Below are positions 9,158-20,211 of a stretch of 64,000 nucleotides of DNA, piece by piece. Position 1 is the first letter of the stretch. Each line of letters begins with the position of its first letter. The DNA is from Achromobacter ruhlandii (GTDB lineage Bacteria > Pseudomonadota > Gammaproteobacteria > Burkholderiales > Burkholderiaceae_B). The translations under genes and the position numbers were made by a program. The DNA lies in the NCBI RefSeq assembly GCF_902859695.1, contig NZ_CADIJL010000020.1, forward strand, positions 1-64,000, in the 5' to 3' direction. The notes below the pieces were generated by a model. The model worked only from the letters and a program-made list of their open reading frames with translations, did not search any database and was not told the DNA's origin.

Positions 9158-9693
9158 AGCTCATCATCCTCGACCGCGACGGCGTCATCAACCAGGACAG
9201 CGACGCCTTCGTCAAAAGTCCCGACGAATGGATCGCCCTGCCCGGCAGCCTGCAGGCCATCGCCCGCCTGACGCAGGCGGACTGGACGGTGGTGGTCGCC
9301 ACCAACCAGTCCGGCCTGGCGCGCGGCCTGTTCGACATGGACACGCTGACCGCCATCCACACCAAAATGCGACGCGAGCTGGCCGCCGTCGGCGGCAGCG
9401 TGGACGCCGTCTTCATGTGCCCGCACGGCCCGGACGATGACTGCACCTGCCGCAAGCCGCGTCCCGGCATGTTCGAGCAGATCGGCCACCGCTATGACGT
9501 CGACCTGGCCGGCGTGCCGGCCGTGGGCGACTCGCTGCGCGACCTGCAGGCCTCCACCGCGGCCGGCTGCGCGCCGTGGCTGGTGCTGACTGGCAACGGC
9601 AAGAAGACGCTGGCCAAGGGCGGCCTGCCCGACAACACCCGGGTCTGCGACGACCTGTCGGCCGTGGTCGACGCCTTGCTCCAGGACAACTGA
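9154..9693 (+). CDS. gmhB: D-glycero-beta-D-manno-heptose 1,7-bisphosphate 7-phosphatase
   Basis: Removes the 7-phosphate in ADP-heptose synthesis for the LPS inner core. It is a 179-residue HAD-superfamily protein. The nucleophile loop is LDRDGVINQD (Asp and the +2 Asp), the Thr motif is ATNQSGLARG, and a zinc-binding CPHGPDDDCTCRKP segment sets GmhB apart from histidinol phosphatases. The GVPAVGDSLRDLQ stretch gives the C-terminal acidic motif. It uses a GTG start overlapping glyS by four bases, and its stop overlaps the next ATG by one base (TGATG). Confidence 0.95.
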   Translation: MKLIILDRDGVINQDSDAFVKSPDEWIALPGSLQAIARLTQADWTVVVATNQSGLARGLFDMDTLTAIHTKMRRELAAVGGSVDAVFMCPHGPDDDCTCRKPRPGMFEQIGHRYDVDLAGVPAVGDSLRDLQASTAAGCAPWLVLTGNGKKTLAKGGLPDNTRVCDDLSAVVDALLQDN

Positions 9694-10421
9694 TGGCCCG
9701 GCTGCGCTCGCTCCTTTATTTCCTGTTCCTGGCCATCACGGTCATCCCCTATGCCTTCGCCTGCGTGCTGTGGGCGCCGCTGCCGCTGCACCTGCGCTAC
9801 AAGCTCACGGTGGGCTGGCCGCGCCTGGCGATCTGGGGCGCCAAGGTGTTCTGCGGCATCCGCTGGCAGGTCAAGGGCTGGGAAAACCTGCCTGACGGCC
9901 CGGCGGTGCTGCTGTCCAAGCACCAGTCGGCCTGGGAAACGCTGTTCTTCCCGGCCTACATGCCGCGCGAAGTGTGCTTCGTCTACAAGAAGGAACTGCA
10001 CATGGTGCCGTTCTTCGGCTGGGGCCTGGCGCTGCTGCGCATGATCGCCATCGACCGTTCCAAGGGCCGCGACGCCTTCGAACAGGTGGTCAAGCAGGGA
10101 CAGGTCCGGCTGGACGAAGGCCGCTGGCCGCTGCTGTTCCCGGAAGGCACGCGCGTGCCGCCAGGCAAGACCGCGCGCTTCAAGATGGGCGGCGCGCTGC
10201 TGGCCTCGCGCACCGGCGCGGTGGTCATCCCGGTGGCGCACAATGCCGGCGAATGCTGGCGCCGCAACGCCTTCGTCAAATATCCGGGCATGGTTACGCT
10301 GTCCATCGGTCCCGCGATAGAATCGAAGGGAATCTCCCCCGAGGAACTGAACCAGAAAGTGCAGGACTGGATCGAAGGGGAAATGCGGCGTCTCAATCCA
10401 GAAAGGTATGCCCAGCACTGA
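9693..10421 (+). CDS. 1-acyl-sn-glycerol-3-phosphate acyltransferase (PlsC-type)
   Basis: A 242-residue membrane acyltransferase of the LPLAT/PlsC family, making phosphatidic acid from lysophosphatidic acid. The ATG at 9693 was chosen because it overlaps the gmhB stop and starts a hydrophobic N-terminus (LLYFLFLAITVIPYAFACV). The catalytic motif reads KHQSAWET, that is HX4E instead of the more common HX4D, a variant also seen in a known bacterial AGPAT subgroup. The third motif is LFPEGTRVPPG. Together with gmhB this puts envelope-lipid genes in the same transcript as glycyl-tRNA synthetase. The acyl-chain preference cannot be read from sequence. Confidence 0.9.
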   Translation: MARLRSLLYFLFLAITVIPYAFACVLWAPLPLHLRYKLTVGWPRLAIWGAKVFCGIRWQVKGWENLPDGPAVLLSKHQSAWETLFFPAYMPREVCFVYKKELHMVPFFGWGLALLRMIAIDRSKGRDAFEQVVKQGQVRLDEGRWPLLFPEGTRVPPGKTARFKMGGALLASRTGAVVIPVAHNAGECWRRNAFVKYPGMVTLSIGPAIESKGISPEELNQKVQDWIEGEMRRLNPERYAQH

Positions 10422-11394
10422 CCAGCTCGAACTCCTGTTCGACGTGCAAGACTCCGACGCGTCTGCCGACGCGTCGCCCTTGAGCGCGTCTCCCGCGCCG
10501 CGCAAGGCGCCGGTGGCCACGCCGCCCGCGCCGCTGTTCCCTCCCCCTCCTGCCTCCTCCGCGCCCAAGCCGACCGGCGAACCGCTGCTGACGCTCTCGC
10601 CCAACGCCGCCGCACGCGTGCCCACCCCCTGCCCCGATCCGCTGCCGCCCGGCGCGCGCTGGCGCGAGGTGGACACCGATCCGCAACCCATCGGCTTCGT
10701 GCTGCTGCGCTCGCGCCGCCGCAGCATCGGCTTCGTCATCACCGACGACGGCCTGCGCGTCACCGCGCCCAATTGGGTCACGCTGGCGCAGATCGACGAC
10801 GCGGTGCGCGAGAAATCCCGCTGGATCGTCGCAAAGCTGCGCGAATGGCACACCCGCAAGCAGCAGCTGGCCATGGCGCACACGCGCTGGCAGGCGGGCG
10901 GCGAACTGCCCTACCTGGGCAAGCGCATCGTGCTGGGCGTGGGCGGCGACAGCCGCCAGACCCGCCTGTCCGGCGATGCCGAGGCCCCGGCCGACGGCGA
11001 CACGCTGTGGCTGGCGCTGCCGGCCGACGCCGACCAGGGCCGCATCCGCGACGCCGCCCAGGCCTGGCTGCAGCAGCGCGCCGGCGCCTGGTTCGGCGCC
11101 CGGCTGGCGCACTTCCTGCAGATCAGCGGCCTGAAGATCCGCCGCTGGCGCCTGTCGTCGGCGGCCACGCGCTGGGGCTCGTGCACCAGCGACGGCAACA
11201 TCATGCTGAACTGGCGCCTGATCCATTTCGCGCCCGCCATCATCGACTACGTCATCGCGCACGAACTGGCGCACCTGCGCGAAATGAACCACAGCCAGGA
11301 CTTCTGGCGCGAAGTCGGTCAGATCCTGCCCGACTTCGAGGAAGCCAAGAACGTGCTGCGGCGCCACGACCCCGCCTCGCTGCCGCAATTCTAG
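10408..11394 (+). CDS. YgjP-like (DUF45/SprT-like) metal-dependent hydrolase
   Basis: A 328-residue protein with a Pro/Ala/Ser-rich, probably unstructured N-terminus (~1-75) and a YgjP/DUF45 metallopeptidase-like domain after it. The zinc site is HELAHLREMNHSQDFW: HExxH with a third His eight residues on. The upstream part carries RRRSIGFVITDDGLRV and RWGSCTSDGNIMLNW, both typical of the family. It overlaps the acyltransferase gene by 14 bases, so it belongs to the same operon. The cellular substrate of this family is not established; the longer N-terminal tail compared with E. coli YgjP is unexplained. Confidence 0.88.
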   Translation: MPSTDQLELLFDVQDSDASADASPLSASPAPRKAPVATPPAPLFPPPPASSAPKPTGEPLLTLSPNAAARVPTPCPDPLPPGARWREVDTDPQPIGFVLLRSRRRSIGFVITDDGLRVTAPNWVTLAQIDDAVREKSRWIVAKLREWHTRKQQLAMAHTRWQAGGELPYLGKRIVLGVGGDSRQTRLSGDAEAPADGDTLWLALPADADQGRIRDAAQAWLQQRAGAWFGARLAHFLQISGLKIRRWRLSSAATRWGSCTSDGNIMLNWRLIHFAPAIIDYVIAHELAHLREMNHSQDFWREVGQILPDFEEAKNVLRRHDPASLPQF

Positions 11395-11479
11395 GGTCGG
11401 CGCGAGACGCCCGCGCAACCGGCCCAGGGGCCAGTTCCCACTAAAAGAAGCCTCGCATGAGCACCCACGGAGACACACC

Positions 11480-12622
11480 ATGCTTCTGCTGATTCCCGGC
11501 CCGGTCACGACCGATGCGCGGGTGAAGGCCGCCATGGCGCAGGACTATGCGCCCTGGGACAACGAATTCCGCGCGCTGTACCGCCAGGTCTGCGCCGACG
11601 TGCTGCGCGTGGCCGAGGCCGACGCGGACACGCACGTGGCGCTGGCGCTGCCGGGCTGCGGCCACTTCGCGGTGGAAGCCGCCATCCGCACCCTGGTGCC
11701 GCCCGGCGGCCGCCTGCTGGTGCCGTCCACCGGCGCCTACGCCGGCCGCCTGCAGAAGCTGGCCGCCGAGGCCGGCCGCGTCGCCGTGCCGCTGTACGTG
11801 GGCGCGCGCGACCGCGTCGACCCGCAGGCCGTGGCACAGGCGCTGGAGCAGGACCCGAGCCTGACGCACGTCGCGCTGGTCTACAGCGAAACCGGCAGCG
11901 GCATCTGCCACGACGTGCCGGAACTGGCCCGCATCGCCCACGCGCTGGGACGCCGCGTCATCGTTGACGCGGTCTCGGCGTTCGGCGCATTGCCGCTCGA
12001 GATGCGCGCTCTGCCCGCCGTGGACGCCGTGGTGCTGACGGCCAACAAATGCCTGGAAGGCCTGCCCGGCGCCGCCTTCGTGGTGGGCCGCCGCGACAGC
12101 CTGGAGGCCGCGCGCGGCAACGCCGGCAGTTGGTCTCTGGACCTGGCCGACATCTACCAGCACACCCTGGCGCCCAACGCCGGCCCGCGCTTCACCCCGC
12201 CGGCGCCGACGCTGGCGGCGCTGGCCGTGGCGCTGGAGCTGTATCATCAGGAAGGCCGCGAAGCCCGGCTGGCGCGCTACACCGCCAACATGCGCACCCT
12301 CTACGACGGCGTGGCCGGCCTGGGGCTCAGCCCCTACTTGCCGCCCGCGCTGCAGGGCCCGATCGTCGTCAACGTGCACGCGCCCGACGCGCCGACCTGG
12401 AACCTGCAGCTGTTCGTGGACGCGCTCAAGCAGCGTGGCTTCGTGCTCAGCAATTTCACCAACACCGAACTGCCCACTTTCCGGGTAGGTTGCATCGGCG
12501 CCTTCGGGCCCGACCAGATGCGGCTCGCGGTCGACGCCATGGGCGGCGCGCTGCAAGACCTCGGCATAACCCGGGAGTCCGCCGGACACGTCCACGGCTT
12601 CCCGCCACCCCTCATCGCTTAA
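11480..12622 (+). CDS. PhnW-like class V aminotransferase (2-aminoethylphosphonate-pyruvate transaminase family)
   Basis: A 380-residue PLP enzyme of the class V fold. The N-terminus [18 protein letters not shown] and the lysine motif [17 protein letters not shown] are close to PhnW, which moves the amino group of 2-aminoethylphosphonate to pyruvate. The acidic PLP residue lies in [14 protein letters not shown]. No phnX, phn transporter or other phosphonate gene lies nearby, so the substrate could also be another amino donor such as serine or alanine (AGT family). A GGAGA site lies 6 bases before the ATG. The gene is 85 bases after the metallopeptidase gene and 11 bases before gloA. Confidence 0.8.
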   Translation: MLLLIPGPVTTDARVKAAMAQDYAPWDNEFRALYRQVCADVLRVAEADADTHVALALPGCGHFAVEAAIRTLVPPGGRLLVPSTGAYAGRLQKLAAEAGRVAVPLYVGARDRVDPQAVAQALEQDPSLTHVALVYSETGSGICHDVPELARIAHALGRRVIVDAVSAFGALPLEMRALPAVDAVVLTANKCLEGLPGAAFVVGRRDSLEAARGNAGSWSLDLADIYQHTLAPNAGPRFTPPAPTLAALAVALELYHQEGREARLARYTANMRTLYDGVAGLGLSPYLPPALQGPIVVNVHAPDAPTWNLQLFVDALKQRGFVLSNFTNTELPTFRVGCIGAFGPDQMRLAVDAMGGALQDLGITRESAGHVHGFPPPLIA

Positions 12623-12633
12623 GGAATTCCACC

Positions 12634-13029
12634 ATGCGTATGCTCCACACCATGCTGCGAGTCGGCAACCTCGACAAGTCCATCGACTTCTACACCAACG
12701 TGCTCGGCATGCGCGTCCTGCGCCGCAACGACTACCCGGACGGCAAGTTCACGCTGGCCTTCGTCGGCTACCAGGATGAATCGGAAGGCGCGGTGATCGA
12801 ACTGACCCACAATTGGGACACCGACAAGTACGACCTGGGCAACGGCTACGGCCACATCGCCCTGGAAGTCGACAACGCCTACGAAGCCTGTGACAAGGTC
12901 AAGGAACGCGGCGGCAAGGTCACCCGCGAGGCCGGCCCGATGAAGCACGGCACCACCGTGATCGCCTTCGTCGAGGACCCGGACGGCTACAAGATCGAGT
13001 TCATCCAGAAGAAGGGACGAGTGGATTGA
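12634..13029 (+). CDS. gloA: Lactoylglutathione lyase (glyoxalase I)
   Basis: Detoxifies methylglyoxal by isomerising its glutathione hemithioacetal to S-lactoylglutathione. The 131-residue protein has two VOC half-domains. Likely metal ligands are His5 (MLHTMLRV), the Glu in AVIELTHNW, the His in YGHIALEV and the Glu in GYKIEFIQ, as in E. coli GloA. The ATG at 12634 gives the canonical [16 protein letters not shown] start; the open frame runs further upstream but only as a shadow of the transaminase gene. The stop touches the def gene. Confidence 0.96.
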   Translation: MRMLHTMLRVGNLDKSIDFYTNVLGMRVLRRNDYPDGKFTLAFVGYQDESEGAVIELTHNWDTDKYDLGNGYGHIALEVDNAYEACDKVKERGGKVTREAGPMKHGTTVIAFVEDPDGYKIEFIQKKGRVD

Positions 13030-13046
13030 ACCCACCCGCCATCGCC

Positions 13047-13580
13047 ATGATCCACACCATCCTCAAAATGGGCGATCCCCGGCTGCTGCGCGTCGCGCCG
13101 CCGGTCGAGCGCTTCGATACCCCCGAGCTGCACGCCCTGATCGAAGACATGTTCGAGACCATGGCGGCGGCGCAAGGGGTGGGCCTGGCCGCGCCGCAGA
13201 TCGGCGTCGACCTGCAACTGGTCATCTTCGGCTTCGACCGCAACGAGCGCTATCCCGACGCGCCGGCGGTGCCGCAGACGATCCTGTGCAATCCGGTCAT
13301 CACGCCGCTGTCCGACGACATGGAAGACGGCTGGGAGGGCTGCCTGTCGGTGCCGGGGCTGCGCGGCCTGGTGCCGCGCTACCGCCACATCCGCTACCAG
13401 GGCAAGGATCCCTACGGCCGCGACATCGACCGTGAGGCCGAGGGCTTCCATGCCCGCGTGGTGCAGCACGAGTGCGACCACCTGATCGGCCGGCTCTATC
13501 CTTCCCGGATCCAGGATTTCTCGAAGTTCGGCTTCACCGAAATCCTGTTCCCGGGCATGGACCCGAATCAGGACGACTGA
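13047..13580 (+). CDS. def: Peptide deformylase
   Basis: Removes the N-formyl group from new proteins. All three family motifs are intact: [18 protein letters not shown] and QHECDHLIG (Cys plus two His bind the metal, Glu is catalytic). The ATG at 13047 (177 residues, [14 protein letters not shown]) is preferred. A TTG seven codons upstream at 13026 is in frame and overlaps the gloA stop, so a slightly longer form is possible. The 3' end overlaps the convergent acyl-CoA dehydrogenase gene by 13 bases. Here it is not next to fmt, unlike in many genomes, and may be one of several paralogues. Confidence 0.95.
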   Translation: MIHTILKMGDPRLLRVAPPVERFDTPELHALIEDMFETMAAAQGVGLAAPQIGVDLQLVIFGFDRNERYPDAPAVPQTILCNPVITPLSDDMEDGWEGCLSVPGLRGLVPRYRHIRYQGKDPYGRDIDREAEGFHARVVQHECDHLIGRLYPSRIQDFSKFGFTEILFPGMDPNQDD

Positions 13581-15955
13581 TCGTCCCGCGGCGCGGTGCG
13601 CGGATCCGCGCCCGCGTCCGGCTTCGGATCGGTCTCGCCGCGCGCCTCGGACACCGCCGCTGGACGCGGCGCCACGGCTGACGCGGATGCCATCCGCGTA
13701 CCATGCCCAGCGGCCTCAGCCGCGCCCGCCTCACCCGGCGACAATTCTTCTGGCGCGAAATCATCCACCTGCAGCACCCGCGAGACGATCGCCTCGGCCG
13801 CTTCCAGCTGCGCCGCCTGCGTCGCCGTGATGGCGCCGTGCCGGTGCGCCTCGCGCCAATCGCGCACGCCAGACTGGCGCAGCCGGTCACGGATCGGTTG
13901 CACCGCGTCGACCAGGGCGAAGGCGCGGGTCAGCAGCGCCAGCGGATCCTCATCGCCCTGGGCGCCGCCCGCTGAACGTTGCAGGTCGGCCGCCAGCCGC
14001 GCATGGGTCGGCGACGGCTTGAGCAGCAGCTCCGCGCATTCGCGGCTGAGCGCGTCGTCCGGCCCCTTGGCCAGCCGCAACGGCAGGATGGCGGCGCGCA
14101 ATGCCCAGGCCAACGGCCGGCCAGGCAGGTTCGACAGCACCTGGTCCATGCGTTTTTCGATCTCGGCATAGCCCTGCGCCATGCACCAGCGCACCAGCGG
14201 CAGGTCGTCGTGCTTGCGCCCCTCGTCTTCCCAGCGCTTGAGCACCGCCGACAACAGATAGAGTTCGGCCAGGATGTCGCCCAGCCGCGCCGAGATCATC
14301 TCGCGGCGCTTGAGGCCGCCGCCCAGGCGCGCCAGCGCGGCGTCGGCCAGCAGCGCGAAGCCGGCCGCATAGCGGCCCAGCCGACGGTAGTGGCCGGCGG
14401 TGGGGCCGGATACCGGCGACGGCGCCAGCAGGCCGCCGGTCCAGGCGCGGCCGATGGCGCGCAGCGTGTTCATGCCGGTATGGCGCAGGTGGCGCCAGAA
14501 CACGTCGTGGAACACTTCCATGCCGCGTTCTTCGTCGGGATTGCCCAGCGCCAGGATCTCCGGCATCAGGTAGGGGTGGGCGCGGATCGCGCCCTGGCCG
14601 AAGATGATCAGGTTGCGCGTCAGGATGTTGGCGCCCTCGACCGTGATGGCGATGGGCACCGCCCGGTACAGCGCGCCCAGGTAGTTGCTGGGCCCGTCGA
14701 TCACCGCGCGGCCGGCATGCACGTCCATGGCGTCGTTGACCGACACCCGCATGCGCTCGGTGGCGTGGTATTTCATGATGCCCGACACCACCGCCGGCTT
14801 CACGCCCTGGTTCAGCGCGGCGCAGGTCAGGCGCCGGGCCGCTTCCACCAGGTAGGCATTGCCCGCCAGGCTGGCCAGCTTTTCCTGCACGCCCTCGAAC
14901 TTGCCAACGGGAATGCCGAACTGCTCGCGCACCCGGGCGTACATGCCGGTGGCGTGCGCGCTCATCACGCACGCCGCCGCCGACAGCGACGGCAAGGAAA
15001 TGCCGCGCCCCGCCGCCAACGCGCTCATCAGCATCTGCCAGCCGTGGCCGGCGCGCTCGACGCCGCCGATCAGCGCGTCCAGCGGCACGAACACGTCGCG
15101 GCCGCGATTGGGTCCGTTCTGGAACACCTGCATTGCCGGTAGATGGCGGCGGCCGATCTCGACGCCGGGCGCGTCGGTCGGCACCAGCGCCACCGAAATG
15201 CCGATGTCGCGCGCGCCGCCCAGGATGCCGTCGGGGTCCGACATCTTGAACGCCAGCCCCAGCACCGTGGCCACCGGCCCCAGCGTGATGTAGCGCTTGT
15301 GCCAGTTCAGGCGCACGCCGATCAGCTCGCGACCGTCCACCACCTGGCGACAGACCACGCCGGTATCCACCATGGACGCGGCATCCGAGCCGGCCTCGGG
15401 GCTGGTGAGGCCGAAGCACGGCACCTCGCGGCCGTCGGCCAGGCGCGGCAGCCAGTAATCGCGCTGGGCCTGGGTGCCGAACTGCATCAGCAGCTCGCCC
15501 GGCCCCAGCGAATTGGGCACCATGACCGTGACGCCGGCGGTGATGGAATAGGCGGAAATGCGCCGCACCACCTCGGAGTGGGCGTAGGGCGAGAAGCCCA
15601 GGCCGCCGTGGCGCTTGGGGATGATCATGCCGAAGAAGCGCTGCGCCTTCAGGAAGGCCCAGACCTCGGGCGGCAGGTCGCGCCGATGCCAGGTGATGTC
15701 CCATTCGTCCAGCATGGCGCACAGCTGCGCCACCGGGCCGTCGATGAAGCGTTGCTCATCCGGCGTCAGGGCGGCGGCGGGCACGTCCAGCAGCTTGCGC
15801 CAGTCGGGATTGCCGGTGAACAGATCGGCTTCCCACCAGGTGTCGCCGGCCTCGATGGCCTCGCGTTCGGTGGCCGAGAGCGGCGGCATCGCGTTGCGGG
15901 CCCAACGGTATGCGGGTTCGGAGATGCGGCGCCGGCGCCAGGCGTTGAAATCCAT
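13568..15955 (-). CDS. fadE: FadE-type acyl-CoA dehydrogenase with C-terminal DUF1974-like domain
   Basis: A 795-residue flavoprotein catalysing the first step of fatty acid beta-oxidation. The ATG at 15955 ([18 protein letters not shown]) gives a length close to E. coli FadE. The acyl-CoA dehydrogenase core (about 120-490) includes [16 protein letters not shown] and [16 protein letters not shown]. The last ~280 residues resemble the FadE-specific C-terminal domain (DUF1974). The frame stays open upstream past the start, but the encoded sequence there looks like a shadow. No fadB/fadA genes are adjacent; the window has a fadD about 45 kb away. The symbol is by family, not proven orthology. 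Confidence 0.9.
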   Translation of the reverse strand: MDFNAWRRRRISEPAYRWARNAMPPLSATEREAIEAGDTWWEADLFTGNPDWRKLLDVPAAALTPDEQRFIDGPVAQLCAMLDEWDITWHRRDLPPEVWAFLKAQRFFGMIIPKRHGGLGFSPYAHSEVVRRISAYSITAGVTVMVPNSLGPGELLMQFGTQAQRDYWLPRLADGREVPCFGLTSPEAGSDAASMVDTGVVCRQVVDGRELIGVRLNWHKRYITLGPVATVLGLAFKMSDPDGILGGARDIGISVALVPTDAPGVEIGRRHLPAMQVFQNGPNRGRDVFVPLDALIGGVERAGHGWQMLMSALAAGRGISLPSLSAAACVMSAHATGMYARVREQFGIPVGKFEGVQEKLASLAGNAYLVEAARRLTCAALNQGVKPAVVSGIMKYHATERMRVSVNDAMDVHAGRAVIDGPSNYLGALYRAVPIAITVEGANILTRNLIIFGQGAIRAHPYLMPEILALGNPDEERGMEVFHDVFWRHLRHTGMNTLRAIGRAWTGGLLAPSPVSGPTAGHYRRLGRYAAGFALLADAALARLGGGLKRREMISARLGDILAELYLLSAVLKRWEDEGRKHDDLPLVRWCMAQGYAEIEKRMDQVLSNLPGRPLAWALRAAILPLRLAKGPDDALSRECAELLLKPSPTHARLAADLQRSAGGAQGDEDPLALLTRAFALVDAVQPIRDRLRQSGVRDWREAHRHGAITATQAAQLEAAEAIVSRVLQVDDFAPEELSPGEAGAAEAAGHGTRMASASAVAPRPAAVSEARGETDPKPDAGADPRTAPRDDQSS

Positions 15956-16102
15956 GTGCTCTCTCTCGTTCGATGCCACGGGGCATATCAGGGCAAAGTA
16001 CCAGAATTGGGCCATCGGGGACAAACCCCATGGGTCTGACTCTGCGACAATGGGCCTCCCCGCGCTGGTGCGCATTCCCTTCGCTATCCGGGCACACACC
16101 GC

Positions 16103-17332
16103 ATGCTGAACAAACTCTGGCTGGGCTTCTTCCTGACTGCCACCGCGGCCGCGCTGTACCGCTGGCTGGCCATCGGCGATCCGGACGTGTTCCGCGCCAT
16201 GGTCGCCAGCCTGTTCGACATGGCGCGGGTGTCGGTCGAGGTGATGGTGTTGCTGTTCGGCACGCTGACGCTGTGGCTGGGATTTCTGCGCATCGCCGAA
16301 AGCGCCGGGCTGGTGGAACGGCTGGCGCGGCTGCTGGGGCCGCTGTTCGCGCGCCTGATGCCCGAGGTGCCGCGCAACCACCCCGCGATCGGCTTGATCA
16401 CGCTCAACTTCGCCGCCAACGGCTTGGGCCTGGACAATGCCGCCACGCCCATCGGCTTGCGCGCGATGCGCGAACTGCAAGCGCTCAATCCCAAGCCCGA
16501 CACTGCCAGCAACGCCCAGATCCTGTTCCTGGTGCTCAACGCCTCGTCACTGACGCTGCTGCCGGTGACGCTGTTCATGTTCCGCGCGCAGCAGGGCGCG
16601 GCCGACCCGACCCTGGTGTTCCTGCCCATCCTGCTGGCCACCAGCGCCTCGACGCTGGCCGGCTTCCTGGCGGTGGCGGCGTGCCAGCGCCTGCGGCTGC
16701 TCGATCCGGTCGTGATGCTGTGGCTGGGCGGCGCGGCGCTGCTGCTGGGCGGCTTCATGGCGCTGCTGGCCAGCATGTCGGCCAGCGCCATCGCCGCGCT
16801 GTCGTCGCTGATGGGCAACCTGGCACTGTTCGGCATCCTGCTGGCCTTTCTCATCGTCGGCGCGTGCAAGAAGGTGCCGGTCTACGAGGCCTTCATCGAA
16901 GGCGCCAAGGAAGGCTTCGACATCGCCAAGAGCCTGCTGCCCTACCTGGTGGCGATGCTGTGCGCGGTCGGCGTGTTGCGGGCCTCGGGCGCGCTCGACT
17001 TCCTGCTCGACGGCATCCGCTGGCTGGCCGCCAATGCCGGCTGGGACACGCGCTTCGTCGACGCGCTGCCGACCGCGCTGGTCAAGCCGTTCTCGGGCAG
17101 CGCGGCGCGCGCCATGATGCTCGAAACCATGACGCACTTCGGCGTGGACAGCTTCCCCGCGCTGCTGGCGGCGGTGGTGCAAGGCAGCACCGAAACCACC
17201 TTCTACGTGCTGGCGGTGTATTTCGGCTCGGTCGGCATCCTGCGCGCGCGCCATGCGGTGGGTTGCGCGCTGGTCGCCGACCTGGCCGGCGTGCTGGCGG
17301 CCATCGGCGTGTGCTACTGGTTCTTCGGCTGA
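16103..17332 (+). CDS. SpmA/SpmB-like nucleoside-recognition (Gate) domain membrane protein
   Basis: A 409-residue integral membrane protein with about ten hydrophobic segments. It looks like a fusion of the two proteins called spore maturation A and B in Bacillus: an N-terminal half with LITLNFAANGLGLDNAATPIG and a C-terminal half with PFSGSAARAMMLE and STETTFYVLAVYFGSVG. These are the Gate (nucleoside recognition) domains, found in many non-sporulating bacteria as probable transporters. The spore name therefore says nothing about the function here. It is transcribed alone, diverging from the acyl-CoA dehydrogenase gene with a 147-base spacer. Confidence 0.88.
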   Translation: MLNKLWLGFFLTATAAALYRWLAIGDPDVFRAMVASLFDMARVSVEVMVLLFGTLTLWLGFLRIAESAGLVERLARLLGPLFARLMPEVPRNHPAIGLITLNFAANGLGLDNAATPIGLRAMRELQALNPKPDTASNAQILFLVLNASSLTLLPVTLFMFRAQQGAADPTLVFLPILLATSASTLAGFLAVAACQRLRLLDPVVMLWLGGAALLLGGFMALLASMSASAIAALSSLMGNLALFGILLAFLIVGACKKVPVYEAFIEGAKEGFDIAKSLLPYLVAMLCAVGVLRASGALDFLLDGIRWLAANAGWDTRFVDALPTALVKPFSGSAARAMMLETMTHFGVDSFPALLAAVVQGSTETTFYVLAVYFGSVGILRARHAVGCALVADLAGVLAAIGVCYWFFG

Positions 17333-17410
17333 ACGGCGCCGGCCGCCAGCCACGCTGCCTCGACGGCGCGCCAGGCCTGCCTACAGGCGCCGCGCGCCGC
17401 GAGACCGCTC

Positions 17411-18853
<1,443 letters not shown>

Positions 18854-18959
18854 GGCGATCCACTCTCACATGAACAACGAAAGCGCTATGGTACGACGGC
18901 GGCGGACACGCGGGTATCATGATCGACATCCCGACCCTCAACGCACCGTGGCCGACCTC

Positions 18960-20102
18960 GTGAAAATCGTCATCGCACCCGACTCCTTCAAGGAAAGCGT
19001 CTCCGCCCCCGACGCGGCCGCGGCCATCGCGCGCGGCGTCAAGGCCGCCTGTCCCGGCGCGCAGACGGTCTGCATTCCGATGGCAGACGGCGGCGAGGGC
19101 ACGGTCGAGGCGGTGCTGGCGGCGGCCGGCGGCCAGGCGCGCGAGCGCACGGTCAACGATGCGCTGGGTCACAAGGTCGACGCCGTATGGGGCCTGCTCG
19201 ACGAAGGCACCGCCATCATCGAGATGGCCGCGGCCGCCGGCCTCGAACTGATCGCGCCGTCCAAGCGCGATCCGATGCGCGCCAGCAGCCACGGCGTGGG
19301 CGAATTGATCCTGGCAGCGCTGGATGCCGGCGCCGAACGCATCATCCTGGGCCTGGGCGGCTCCGCCACCAACGACGGCGGCGCCGGCATGCTGACCGCG
19401 CTGGGCCTGCGCCTGCTCGACCGGGACGGCCGCAGCCTGCCGCCGGGCGGCGGCGCATTGGGCCAACTGGCCAGCATCGACATGCGCGGCCTCGATCCGC
19501 GGCTGGCGAAGACAAGCATCGTCATCGCCTCCGACGTCGACAATCCCTTGTGCGGCCCACAGGGCGCCTCGCACGTCTTCGGTCCGCAGAAAGGCGCCAC
19601 GCCCGAACAGGTGCAGACGCTGGACGCCATGCTCGGCCACTTCGCCGACATCTGCGCGCGCCAGTTGGGCAGCGACCGCCGCCACGATGCCGGCGCGGGC
19701 GCCGCGGGCGGCCTTGGCTTCGCCGCCAAGACGTTCCTGAACGCCGACTTCCGTCCCGGCGTCGAGATCGTTGCCGAACTCGGCGGCCTGGCGCAGGCCA
19801 TGGAAGGCGCCACGCTCGCCTTCACCGGCGAAGGCCGCATGGACGCGCAGACCCTGCGCGGCAAGACGCCGGCGGGCGTGGCCCGCATTGCACACCAGGC
19901 TGGCGTGCCGGTGGTGGCGCTGGCCGGCTCGCTTGGTGAAGGCTACGAAGCGCTGCACGCCGGCGGCATCAGCGCCGCCTTCAGCCTGGCGCCCGGCCCC
20001 ATCACGCTGCAGCAGGCGCTGGCCGACGCCGAACGCCTGCTGCATGACCGCGCCCGGGACGTCATGCAATTGTGGATGGCGGCGCAGAAGCGCATGCTGT
20101 AG
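18960..20102 (+). CDS. Glycerate kinase (GarK/GlxK type)
   Basis: Phosphorylates D-glycerate, normally at the 2 position for this family, feeding glycolate or tartronate breakdown into glycolysis. About 380 residues with the signatures KIVIAPDSFKESVSA, PMADGGEGTVEAV, LGLGGSATNDGGAGML and GAAGGLGFAAKTFL. The GTG at 18960 is chosen because it aligns with the usual MKIVIAPDSFKE start; another GTG four codons upstream (18948) is possible. It is transcribed divergently from pyk and ends before a strong bidirectional terminator. Confidence 0.93.
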   Translation: MKIVIAPDSFKESVSAPDAAAAIARGVKAACPGAQTVCIPMADGGEGTVEAVLAAAGGQARERTVNDALGHKVDAVWGLLDEGTAIIEMAAAAGLELIAPSKRDPMRASSHGVGELILAALDAGAERIILGLGGSATNDGGAGMLTALGLRLLDRDGRSLPPGGGALGQLASIDMRGLDPRLAKTSIVIASDVDNPLCGPQGASHVFGPQKGATPEQVQTLDAMLGHFADICARQLGSDRRHDAGAGAAGGLGFAAKTFLNADFRPGVEIVAELGGLAQAMEGATLAFTGEGRMDAQTLRGKTPAGVARIAHQAGVPVVALAGSLGEGYEALHAGGISAAFSLAPGPITLQQALADAERLLHDRARDVMQLWMAAQKRML

Positions 20103-20162
20103 CCGCGCGCCCGGCTTGCTGCCTTCTCAAGGGAGCGCTTTCATCCTGAGGCGGCTCAAGAC

Positions 20163-20190
20163 AAAAAAAGCCCGCTCGACGCGGGCTTTT
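20163..20190. terminator. Bidirectional terminator between glycerate kinase and rsmA genes
   Basis: GCCCGC (20170-20175) and GCGGGC (20181-20186) form a stem, with seven A on one side and TTTT on the other. It can stop transcription of both convergent genes. Confidence 0.85.
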
Positions 20191-20211
20191 GCTTGCATGG
20201 CAAGGGCGCAA

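Noticed and set aside
15956-16480. N-terminal extension of the acyl-CoA dehydrogenase
   Set aside because: The open frame continues but reads as Gln/Arg/His-rich shadow of the divergent SpmAB gene; the ATG at 15955 gives the normal FadE length.
16084-16869. Minus-strand open frame opposite the SpmAB-like gene
   Set aside because: The plus strand has consistent membrane segments and family motifs; the opposite frame is a Ser/Arg/Ala-rich mirror.
16103-17332. Evidence for sporulation from the spore maturation-like protein
   Set aside because: The Gate/SpmAB family is widespread in non-sporulating bacteria, and no other sporulation gene is present.
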